The notes beneath the pieces were generated by a model. That model had not been told where the DNA came from and made no database searches. It saw nothing but the letters and a program-made list of their open reading frames with translations. Positions 1-8,189 of a stretch of 16,773 nucleotides of DNA are shown piece after piece (the stretch's first letter is position 1; the number at the start of each line of letters is the position of its first letter). Source of the stretch: Acephala macrosclerotiorum (lineage: Eukaryota > Ascomycota > Leotiomycetes > Helotiales > Mollisiaceae); assembly GCA_014904845.1 (NCBI GenBank), contig MU119837.1, positions 1 to 16,773 on the forward strand. Reading direction: 5' to 3'. The translations under genes were made by a program, and so were the position numbers.

Positions 1-81
1 GAATATAGTTTTTTTCGAAAGTAATTAAGTCGCGATTCACGCGTTTTGGGCGCGTTTCGCTTAAGTGGCTCAGACTCTTGA

Positions 82-279
82 CGCGGTACTGTAGGCGACG
101 GCGAGTCGGCGATTACTTCGGCGGCCACGAAGACTGGAACATCTGCGAGTGCCAGCTCGACGTCTGGGATTGCCGAATCGGTTGGAAATACCACGACGAA
201 GACAAGCGGTGCTGGAGTTCTGAGAGGAGGTTGGCCGTGGGGAGCTGGTCTTGCACTTGTGACATATATTGCAATATAG
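82..279 (+). pseudogene. 3' fragment of a Ser/Thr-rich, probably GPI-anchored secreted protein
   Basis: An open frame without a start codon runs from just after a TGA at 79-81 to the TAG at 277-279. Its product is dominated by Ser, Thr, Ala and Gly (for example SAITSAATKTGTSASASSTS) and ends in a hydrophobic stretch, RGGWPWGAGLALVTYIAI, at the extreme C-terminus. This is the layout of a fungal GPI-anchored wall or secreted protein: O-glycosylated linker, small-residue omega region (TSGAG), then a hydrophobic tail. A CTGTAG at 88-93 could be a splice acceptor, so this may be the last exon of a gene starting outside the window. However, the first 30 bases are already AT-rich, so truncation by a repeat is also possible. 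Enzyme family cannot be told. The frame read from 78 is a Cys/Trp-rich shadow of this one. Confidence 0.5.
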
Positions 280-842
280 CTGCTGCCAGAAACAATATAT
301 ACATCTGCCAGTTTTACTGCGACTAGATCAGGAGGGTGTCCATTCCCATTGCAATGCGAATTCACTGTAGTAACATGTCATGCGGCAGCCCCTTGGCTAA
401 AATAGCTGCAGGCGCAGCCATCAACACTCCCTCAATCATGTCTCACCAGCAGTAAATCTGGGGCGGCTCAGTGGCCGTGTGTGCGTCGAGCTCGATGTCT
501 AGTTGCACCAAATGTTTGTGCCTCGTGCGTAAAGACCCCAAAGTCTTTGATAGCTTTGAGCCTTGAGACGCAAACTAACGACAAGATGTCAGCGTGCTTA
601 CTACGACGCACAACTCCTTGCTTTCCTTCACCAGTGTGGCTGAATCGCAACAGCCCTGCTAGTGACTAGCCTCCAAATCTTGCCTGGACGTTCTCTAGCT
701 GGGCTGGCTGGGTATCTTACCAATCAGAAGGACGAGGGCGAAAGCCGGAACAGAAAGTCCAGGTAAAGTTGGGTCACTGAGCGAAGCACAAAGCTCAGCT
801 CAAAGTAGCAGACCAAATAAGGAACTTGGACGATATCGAGCT
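280..842. other. Intergenic region between two converging 3' ends
   Basis: I see no convincing gene here. Short open frames on both strands (60-62 codons around 468-669) have no recognisable content. The region should hold the 3' untranslated sequences of the plus-strand fragment ending at 279 and of the minus-strand HET gene ending at 843. Base composition is ordinary, with no AT-rich decay. Confidence 0.6.
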
Positions 843-3800
843 TCAGCCAAGTCTGTCCCAAGATCCTGGAGTCTGAATTGAAGAGATTAACGGGCTTTGG
901 AGACCAAGACTGGCAGCAGAAATTGGAACTTCTAAGTTTTCGTCAGAGTCGCTCCTCACCGGCTCGCCGTCTTCCGGTATTTCAGGCAAGACCGAAACAC
1001 TCGGCTCGACCCTGACGTTGGGCACATCGCCAGCGGCAAGCTCATACACTGGAATTGGAAGCTCTTCGATACTCAAGCCCATCAGTGCAGTCTCTTCCGG
1101 CACTTGATATACAAACCCATTGATAGCGCTATCATAACGACTCATTCGTAGATCTGTAGGAGGGTCTTCCAGCAGCATGCTAGGATTCCCAATATTCCCA
1201 AGCATGTGAACTAGATTTGCTAGCACACTCGTTCTTTGGAGAATTGGTTGTGGGTAGAATCCTGGACCTGAAGAGAGAGGCCGCGATGGCTCTGAATAGT
1301 ATGGTCTGGGGACTTGCGGAGCCGGTAATGATGGATACGGGTCAGCAGACACTGTCGCTGGTCTTGTCATCCCCCCATATGAATGCGGACCCGGTTGGGG
1401 AGTGCCGTAGCTGTATCCAACAGAGTTTCCTGCATAGGATTGTGACCTTGCTTGAGGATTGCCGTAAATGTAACCAAGAGACTGTTGTCTCGGGTCCTGA
1501 ACGGAGCCAGCACGAGGATAGGGATCAATTGACTGAAACGAATTGTGTGTGTTGGGGGGTCTTGAATCGCTTTGGTAGGCTGGACTCGAGTAGGCGGGCA
1601 AGGTCGCAGAGTGGCTGCCGATCCTGGCAGGCTTGTCTGCAAATGGTGCAGAAGGGCGTTCCGGGGGAGCGCCAAAAGAATCTCTGTAAGGCGTGCTGGA
1701 TGTTGGGTAGCGTGGGACAAGGCTTGAATAGCCAGCTGAGGGAGACATTGCTTGGTAGCTTGCGGGTTGTTGGGGCTCATAAGACTGTAGAGGAGGAGCA
1801 TAAGACAACGGAGGTGCAGATTGAGGAAGTTCAGCTGGCTCAGTTGATGTTCGAGTGTTCGAGTCGATAGGATCTTCAGCTCCTAGGACAGTTGGCCTTG
1901 CCTGGTTGCCTTCAGTCGATTCAGAAGGTTCGTGGTGAGTCGCTTGGGTGAAGTATGCCATGATCTTGCCATGGTCATGGCCTTCTTCCGTCGCAGCAAA
2001 GATCGCATGTCCTTTCTTCTCAACCACAATTGCAAAAGATTTCCGTTCATCAAGCTTTAAGTATTGGTCGTATGATCTGAGCGGATTGGCTCCCGATGCG
2101 TAAATGAGCTTGGCGCACTCCAGCCATCCACAGGATGCGGCAATATGAAGCGCTTTATTTCGGGAAGACAGACTGATAGGACTCGAAACTAGCATCGAAT
2201 GTCGGGGGTTGCTATTTAGCAAGCTCCGAACACATTTCCTATGGCCAAACATAGCGGCATAATCAAGAGGTGTCAAGCTCAAGGCCGAGGTCTCGGTTGA
2301 TTGCCTCGCCCCTTCCTGAAGCAAGCATTCAACTGTCTCTTGGTGACCTCCACGGCAGGCTGCATGCAGAGGACTCCTCCCAAGATCGTCTGTCAAGTTG
2401 ATGCTCGCTTGAAGAGACAGCAGATGTCTGACAGCATCAAGAGAGCCTGTCGCGGCAGCGTGCCAGAGCGGAGATCTGCCATACCGATCGACAATGTCTA
2501 CAGAGTTGAGCCTGGAATTGCGCTCCGCGAAAATCGTTCGAAGAATTCCAACGTTGTTGCAAGCTGCAGCTCTGTGAAAAGGCGTTTCATCATACTTGTT
2601 CCGAGCGAAAAAGGTCGAGTGTGGGAGCATATCTTGACAGAGCTTTCGGAAAAAGGATCGTCCGATATCAGAGGAACCATAAGCAGCTACTATATGCAAT
2701 GGCGTTTCGAGATAGTTCTTGGTCCTACTGTCCGCCAATTTGCCGAGTTGGTCGTCTGAAATATGATGAGTGATAGCTTTCCATGCGGGCTCGTTGAAGA
2801 TCACCGCAACGTGCATTGCAGTCCATCCTTCTTTTGTGACAGACAGTGGATCAACGCCCTTTTCGAAAAGGGCATGGATAGACTCGTCAAACCCTCCAGC
2901 CACAGCCCAATGAAGGGGCGCGAAACCGTAAACATCAGAGGTTTGCGAATTGAGGTCGATGTTCGTAGCTAATAATCGATCGATATCGACCGAGTTCCCA
3001 GAGAATAGTGCCAGTGCCAGTTCTTCAAGAGATTCAAGCGGTTCGGTCAACTTTTTTCGATCCCGAATACTATCCAAGAACTGGTGTAGAGGCATCATAA
3101 AATGATACGCGTTGAAGCCCATCTCGCCATCCGTTCCTTGGTAAACGATGGTCCCGCTGAAGGGCGATGGCTTTCCTCGGACAGCTAGCGGACTTGTGTT
3201 TACACCTTCAAAGAGGCTCCGGAAGACTGGAGCGGCTGTTTCGTAGTTCCTTGAACACTGTCCCGTTAGTGTCCGTATTTGGAAGTAGTGGAGTAACGGA
3301 ACTCGTATGCAGCTTTCTCTACTGGGCATAGTAAAGCCCGTTTGGGTTGAAATTGATCGCACTATCTCCGACGTTTGTATTTCGGGCTTGAGCGACATCG
3401 ATATTGAGATATACAATCGACCCTGAAGCTGCATTCCCTCGACCGTCGCATCAGTCAACAAACGACAATCATCGCCAAGTGAGTCTCGAAGCATTCCTGA
3501 TGTAATAATAGACTTCTTTGCCCTCGTAAAGTCGGAAACCTTCTGGTTGATACTCGTCAGTGTCAATTCAAGAGGATCGCCTCGGCAAGACCGCTGGAAG
3601 CACCAGCCCTCCCATTGCATTGCATCCAATCGCCTCAATCCAACCACAACGTCAACCTTTTTGTCATGCGAATGAGGACTTTGAAACCGAAATACACCCA
3701 TGGCTTGAAGCTTGCGGGAATAATTCACTTTCATGGTCATCGTTGTGGAGTTCCATTGGCGGGGAGGAAAAATCTCGGTCAATCTATAATCTTGGCGAGT

Positions 3801-5051
3801 CCTATCGCTGAAATCATTGTGCATGTGGAACGGAGATATCCTGAACTGCGGAAGATGGTAGTAAACCGGTTGTTGCCTGACATATATGGTTCTGTATCCC
3901 TCATATTCCGGGAATTCGGCCTGCATTGGTGGTAGAAGCTTTCTGGACTTGGTCTGGAGTCTCGCGTATTGATCTTCTGAGAGACGTCTCAAACGGATGA
4001 CTGGACACTGGTATAGGTCTCCGACCTGAATGAAACAGTCGAGAATTGCATAATAATCCTCCTCCATGGGAACACCATCGGCTTCGAGAATAGGTCGAAG
4101 GTACAATTGGACGCGAAGACCATGATTCGTCATCCCAGACGGGGCGCTGGCGTAGACAAGTGACGGCGGTAGAGGCTGGATGTTCCCGGCATCTTTAAAC
4201 TGCTTTGGAGAGTGTGCAAGCAGGCCAGATAAAGCGTCGGGATCTTCCTCAGCGTCGTCAAAGGAGTTCCAAGCATACAGAGACTGATCATCGTTGCGCT
4301 GAATGATCTCCTCTTGCAGCCTGGTGAAGGCTCGGTGTCCCTCACCGTACAGGAGTGGCATATTGACCTGGAAAAGACCCATCAAGCAGTAGGCCGTGTC
4401 TTCCAGTCTGGTCGTTTTCCGATGTGAGGCCCATTTCATGCGAGCGGAGATACTGAGTTGAAGGGGGTCAATTCTGCCATCCAAGACCTCTTCATCAATG
4501 CCAGTGAGCTTGCTAATGATGTTCATGAAGTGAGGTGGTCCATCCTTATGCCCGAGAAGACTCCAGTCTTTGGCGTAGAAATGAACCGACTTTGGTGCAA
4601 TGAGCTCTTGCAAGGTCCACCCTCTTGTAAACCACTTGCTCCGACGAAGACTCGAATTTTCCTGCGCCCAGATCTTGTCTTTGGCCGATTTGACGTCTGA
4701 CAGGTAGGCATAGCATTCTTCTGACTGCTGGTACCATAGGTACATGGAATTGATGGCTTCTGATAACTCCGCACTGCTCGACTTGTCAATACAGCAAGTG
4801 TCGACCCAGAGATACGAGAAGCCCCTCTTCACAGCCAAAGCCGCTGCATCCCTGACTTTCACAAATCCTTTCTTGTCCACAATCGTTCTTTTGCGCTTGT
4901 CCAAAGGTTGTGGCATCCGGCTTTTCATGTGACGAAGTTCCTGGAGTGTGATTTCTTCATCTCCCCATGTATGCGAGAGAATTGCATACGGTGGAACTTC
5001 GTCGTCACGTACGTCAACGAGCTCGAGCCTTTTTGCATCCAGCAAGCGCAT
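843..5051 (-). CDS. HET-domain/ankyrin-repeat protein with Pro/Tyr-rich tail (heterokaryon-incompatibility type)
   Basis: This is a 1402-residue intronless ORF. The HET domain is N-terminal: YAILSHTWGDEEI (22-34), GFSYLWVDTCCIDK (77-90) and SKWFTRGWTLQELIAP (138-153), followed by TTRLEDTAYCLMGLFQVNMP (213-232) and LLYGEGHRAFTRLQEEII (233-250), which is typical of HET-D/HET-E-like proteins. Residues 255-670 are an undefined middle region. Degenerate and good ankyrin repeats occupy about 675-995 (for example FAPLHWAVAGG 710, ETPFHRAAACNN 822, RSPLWHAAATGS 859, RSPLHAACRGGH 892, KALHIAASCGW 966). Residues 1040-1270 are low-complexity and rich in Pro, Ser, Tyr and Gln; an acidic tail follows. HET proteins are known to trigger cell death after non-self recognition, with the C-terminal repeats as sensors; which signal this one senses is unknown. 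The start has A at -3, and the HET domain begins only 21 residues after it. It diverges from the acylphosphatase. Confidence 0.93.
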   Translation of the reverse strand: MRLLDAKRLELVDVRDDEVPPYAILSHTWGDEEITLQELRHMKSRMPQPLDKRKRTIVDKKGFVKVRDAAALAVKRGFSYLWVDTCCIDKSSSAELSEAINSMYLWYQQSEECYAYLSDVKSAKDKIWAQENSSLRRSKWFTRGWTLQELIAPKSVHFYAKDWSLLGHKDGPPHFMNIISKLTGIDEEVLDGRIDPLQLSISARMKWASHRKTTRLEDTAYCLMGLFQVNMPLLYGEGHRAFTRLQEEIIQRNDDQSLYAWNSFDDAEEDPDALSGLLAHSPKQFKDAGNIQPLPPSLVYASAPSGMTNHGLRVQLYLRPILEADGVPMEEDYYAILDCFIQVGDLYQCPVIRLRRLSEDQYARLQTKSRKLLPPMQAEFPEYEGYRTIYVRQQPVYYHLPQFRISPFHMHNDFSDRTRQDYRLTEIFPPRQWNSTTMTMKVNYSRKLQAMGVFRFQSPHSHDKKVDVVVGLRRLDAMQWEGWCFQRSCRGDPLELTLTSINQKVSDFTRAKKSIITSGMLRDSLGDDCRLLTDATVEGMQLQGRLYISISMSLKPEIQTSEIVRSISTQTGFTMPSRESCIRVPLLHYFQIRTLTGQCSRNYETAAPVFRSLFEGVNTSPLAVRGKPSPFSGTIVYQGTDGEMGFNAYHFMMPLHQFLDSIRDRKKLTEPLESLEELALALFSGNSVDIDRLLATNIDLNSQTSDVYGFAPLHWAVAGGFDESIHALFEKGVDPLSVTKEGWTAMHVAVIFNEPAWKAITHHISDDQLGKLADSRTKNYLETPLHIVAAYGSSDIGRSFFRKLCQDMLPHSTFFARNKYDETPFHRAAACNNVGILRTIFAERNSRLNSVDIVDRYGRSPLWHAAATGSLDAVRHLLSLQASINLTDDLGRSPLHAACRGGHQETVECLLQEGARQSTETSALSLTPLDYAAMFGHRKCVRSLLNSNPRHSMLVSSPISLSSRNKALHIAASCGWLECAKLIYASGANPLRSYDQYLKLDERKSFAIVVEKKGHAIFAATEEGHDHGKIMAYFTQATHHEPSESTEGNQARPTVLGAEDPIDSNTRTSTEPAELPQSAPPLSYAPPLQSYEPQQPASYQAMSPSAGYSSLVPRYPTSSTPYRDSFGAPPERPSAPFADKPARIGSHSATLPAYSSPAYQSDSRPPNTHNSFQSIDPYPRAGSVQDPRQQSLGYIYGNPQARSQSYAGNSVGYSYGTPQPGPHSYGGMTRPATVSADPYPSLPAPQVPRPYYSEPSRPLSSGPGFYPQPILQRTSVLANLVHMLGNIGNPSMLLEDPPTDLRMSRYDSAINGFVYQVPEETALMGLSIEELPIPVYELAAGDVPNVRVEPSVSVLPEIPEDGEPVRSDSDENLEVPISAASLGLQSPLISSIQTPGSWDRLG

Positions 5052-5579
5052 CGTGTCCTGCGGTAATCATGGAGGAACGAGGTGGATGTCGGCTATTGCG
5101 ATGAAGAGCAACATGTCGCTCTGAGCTGAGACTTTCAATTGAAGATGGTGGGTTGAAGTTCTGAGTCCAGAACTGTGGTTGCCGTAACCTCCTTTCATGG
5201 CCAATCCGATGTCGTAGATGTCTCAGCCGCAAACGCCACTAATTTTATCGCGAGCTCAAAATGGAAATCGCCATGCTGGTGTGAGTCCTCGTGACATTGA
5301 GAAACAGGTCGTTGATGAGGATTGGAAAGGGTTGTGATAACTTAAGATTCAGTATACAGAGAAATGAGGAAAGGCGATATGAAAGAGACTTCCTAAGGCA
5401 ACTCATGTTCGAATGCCAAGCCATAATCCATCACGTGTACCCTCAGACCGCCTTTCCGTTTCATCTGATTTTGCCAGTTGTGTATGACGCAAACGTCTTA
5501 TCTCAACTCTCTCGAAGATCTCCAGCTTCTCAACGATGTAACTCATGCTCACAACCCCATAGTTTCGAAGGACGCTGAC
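5052..5579. promoter_or_regulatory. Shared intergenic region between divergent HET and acylphosphatase genes
   Basis: These 528 bases separate the start of the minus-strand HET gene (5051) from the start of the plus-strand acylphosphatase (5580), so both promoters must lie here. I see no clear TATA box. A CACGTG lies at about 5433 and a TTATCT GATA-type hexamer at about 5497; both are short motifs with weak meaning. Open frames in the region have no recognisable protein. Confidence 0.5.
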
Positions 5580-6061
5580 ATGATGACGAAACGAGTATAT
5601 TTTCACTTTCACAGGTTCTTGAAGTGAAGCTGACGATCCAGATCTCTTTTCTCGTTCACGGCGAGGTCCAAGGTAAGTACAAGCAAACACATCTTCAAGG
5701 AATAAAAAACTGACCATAAGTCTGAAGGCGTGGGTTTCAGGTATCGTCAAACTAAATACTTCAGTTGAAACTTCATTCGTTGACAGTCCAAAGATACTAC
5801 ACCCGGAAGAAAGCTGCCTCTTACGGCCTCACTGGTTGGGTCAGGAACACCGCGAACAAAAAGGCGCCTTAAGCTTGTCCATCTCCCTCGTGGTCATTCT
5901 GACTGGCTCAGGTCGAAGGTGAAGCTCAAGGCGAGGACGATGTGCTTTCAAAGTTCATGAAAGATGTCAACAAGGGCCCGACCCATTCTCATGTCGTCAA
6001 GGTTGAGAAGAAAGAGCTCGACGTGATTGATGGAGAGACCGAGTTTGAAGTCAGACGCTGA
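5580..6061 (+). CDS. Acylphosphatase, five exons
   Basis: This small enzyme hydrolyses the carboxyl-phosphate bond of acyl phosphates in the cytosol. I assembled it from splice sites: exons 5580-5594, 5642-5672, 5728-5740, 5794-5863 and 5912-6061, giving 92 residues, the usual family size. The protein starts MMTKRISFLVHGEVQGVGFR and continues YYTRKKAASYGLTGWVRNT; it ends GETEFEVRR. Both family signatures are present: VHGEVQGVGFR, with the phosphate-binding Arg20, and GLTGWVRNT, with catalytic Asn38. Their 18-residue spacing matches known acylphosphatases. Introns are 47, 55, 53 and 48 nt, with branch-like CTGAC or TTGAC. Exon 3 is a 13-nt micro-exon encoding the VGF of the active-site loop. 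Oddity: intron 4 begins GC (AAG|GCGCCT) rather than GT; if it is retained, translation stops at a TAA after Lys-Lys-Ala-Pro. I consider the gene functional if GC is used. Confidence 0.85.
5864..5911 (+). other. GC-AG intron in the acylphosphatase gene
   Basis: A 48-nt intron inferred from protein continuity (NTANKK before, VEGEAQGEDD after). The acceptor CTCAG and the branch-like CTGAC 10 nt upstream are good. The donor is GCGCCT, which is neither GT nor the usual GCAAGT form of GC donors. It could be a poor GC donor or a mutated GT donor. Confidence 0.65.
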
Positions 6062-6617
6062 ACGAAGACGTGAACGAGTTTCCTGACGATTCTCCTCAAG
6101 TGTTCAAGATCACGTGAATATACGCGCTGATGCCGCCATTTCAGCCCAGCTCCCGCTGCCTTCTCTCGACGAGCACATCTACAAAGAACGCAAAATTTAT
6201 TCTACGACTTTCAAATGATTTGTTTCTGGGGTTCATTCTGCATAAACATGTATCACGTGCATCAGCAAGTTGCCGACTCAACCTACCTTGAAACCTCTCC
6301 TGTCTGGACACATCTCTTGGCGCCACAACTCCTTTCAAGCGATTTGACTACACTTCATGCTTCAGTCCCAGTGGGTTGTTCATCTGATAGCTGTTCGTGC
6401 ATTTCATCATTCTTCCTGATAGCATGAGCCAAGGCGTTTATCTGATCATCAAGTGTCTACCGAGTTTGATCGCCCCTTTATGGATGGGGATCTTCTTTGT
6501 GGCTGAGTGCTCATGGAAAAACATATTAATCTAGCTAATCTCCATCCCTGATTGAAGTTTTGATCGTAATCTGTTGTTACACATTCATTCGTTCGATACC
6601 ACATTCGTTTCTACAGC
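6062..6617. promoter_or_regulatory. Intergenic region upstream of the GH5 gene
   Basis: This stretch holds the 3' untranslated region of the acylphosphatase and the promoter of the cellulase. I see no gene in it. A CTGGGG at 6226-6231 fits the SYGGRG consensus of the carbon repressor CreA/CRE1, which often controls cellulase genes, but a single copy is weak. I found no GGCTAA/GGCTAG (XlnR/XYR1) site. Confidence 0.4.
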
Positions 6618-8141
6618 ATGTTTTTCAGGTCGGTTTCTGTTCTTGGGATGATTCCCCTGGCGTTAGGAAAGGTTCAGTTTATGGTTTGAAATCCTCGTAC
6701 CTCTCATGTCACCTATACTAATAAGTTTTAGGGAATGAACATTGCAGGAGGTGATTTTGGTTGTGCGATTGACGGGACATGTCCGACCTCGTCAACTCAG
6801 TTGCCATTAAGCGCTTTGGGAGGAGGGGACGGCCTGGGGCAGATGCAACACTTTGTGAGCGATGATAAAATGAATATATTTCGATTTCGTATGTTGTTCC
6901 GTAGTCTTCCCGGCCCAATATTGACAACTTTCAGCTGTATCATGGCAATTTCTCGTCAACAATCAACTCGGCGGCACTCTCGATTCCACGAATTTTGGAA
7001 AGTACGATCAATTAGTGCAAGCCTGCCTAGGAACAGGCACCTACTGTGCTATCGATATTCACAATTTCGCAAGATGGAACAACCAAATCATCGGCCAAAG
7101 CCCAGGTGTGACCAATGATCAGTTCACCAGTCTTTGGACACAGTTAGCCACGAAGTATGCGAGCAGTACCAAAGTGATCTTTGGCTTGATGAATGAGCCA
7201 CATGATCTCGACGTGCCAACCCGGGCCACTACTGTTCAAGTGGCCGTCACCGCGATCAGGAATGCGGGAGCTTCTTCACAGATGATTCTGATGCCCGGGA
7301 CGAACTTTGCCAGTGCTGGGCAATTCGTCAGTAGTGGTTCAGCGGACGCTTTGCTCGCAGTCACGAATCCATACGGGTCGACCACAGGGTTGATCTATGA
7401 TTTGCACAAGTATCTTGATGTTGATAACTCGGGGACTCATGCTGAATGCACGACGGACAACATTGCAGATGCTTTTCAAATTGCTGCAGATTATCTGAGA
7501 ACGAATGGCAGGCAAGCATTGGTCAGCGAGACAGGTGCAGGGAGTACATCATCTGTGAGTTTCCAACACAGTTTCACTTTCATCCACTGAATCAAGCAGT
7601 GCTTCACTGATTTCTGCGCTCAAAATGCATTCCTAAACGAGAACTCGGACGTCTTCCTAGGCTATATCGCCTGGGCAGCAGGATCCTTCGCTACATCCTA
7701 CGTCCTCCACCCTCAAAGTCAAACGGAAAGTTCGTTGACAACGCCCTCGCGTCCCAATGCGTGATCTCGCCTTGGTTGAATACCGGGACAGCAACAGCTT
7801 CCGCCAGCACTATTTCGAGAATTGCCACTTCGACACGAACGAATACACTTGCAAATACAGTTGCCACGAACACAATCAGTTCTGCGCCTTTAAACAGTGC
7901 AGCTGCGTCAACTATATTTGCTAACGGTAGTGGCATCAGTCCATTAACTGTGTTGGCCGGTGCGAGTACGTTAGCCACGAGTATTTCAAATGCTACGGCT
8001 ACAGCAGGGACGGGGAACTTCTCGGCTTCGGCGACAGCGACAGCGACAGCTTCGCAGATTGTGTCGACTGCTGGGGCTGGGATGAGGAGGTATGCTGGAG
8101 GATTGTTAGCAGGAAGTTTTCTTGTTGCGCTGATACTTTAA
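6618..8141 (+). CDS. GH5 endo-beta-1,4-glucanase (EGII/Cel5A-like), GPI-anchored, with one frameshift
   Basis: A secreted cellulase cleaving internal beta-1,4-glucan bonds. Exons: 6618-6683, 6732-6888, 6935-7554 and 7600-8141; introns are 48, 46 and 45 nt. Exon 1 encodes a signal peptide, MFFRSVSVLGMIPLALG, followed by KVQF and then NIAGGDFGC, as in Trichoderma EGII-type enzymes. Further marks: GLGQMQHFV, WQFLVNNQLGG, DIHNFARWN (His117), FGLMNEPHD with acid/base Glu162, HKYLDVDNSGTHAECTT, and VSETGAG with nucleophile Glu273. Exon 4 gives FLNENSDVFLGYIAWAAGSF. Then the frame breaks: at about 7705-7712 one base seems missing, because YVL continues as SNGKFVDNALASQCV only in another frame. Unshifted reading stops at TGA 7762-7764. 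The downstream frame encodes a Ser/Thr-rich linker and a hydrophobic end, YAGGLLAGSFLVALIL, a GPI signal. There is no CBM1. This is either a sequencing error or a recent lesion removing the anchor; the catalytic core is complete. Confidence 0.88.
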
Positions 8142-8189
8142 TGTTTATTGAATGTTCTTGACTTTTTTACATTTTCTCGTCAATGGCCG

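Noticed and set aside
1217..1870. 217-codon plus-strand open frame
   Set aside because: It is antisense to the Pro/Ser/Gln-rich tail of the HET protein, where stops are rare on the other strand; the sequence has no recognisable domain.
2301..2759. 152-codon plus-strand open frame
   Set aside because: Shadow of the ankyrin region of the HET gene.
5403..5750. 115-codon minus-strand open frame
   Set aside because: It overlaps the first exons and introns of the acylphosphatase on the opposite strand and has no recognisable content.
7691..7978. 95-codon minus-strand open frame rich in Ala and Val
   Set aside because: Antisense of the Ser/Thr linker of the cellulase; its composition is a mirror effect.
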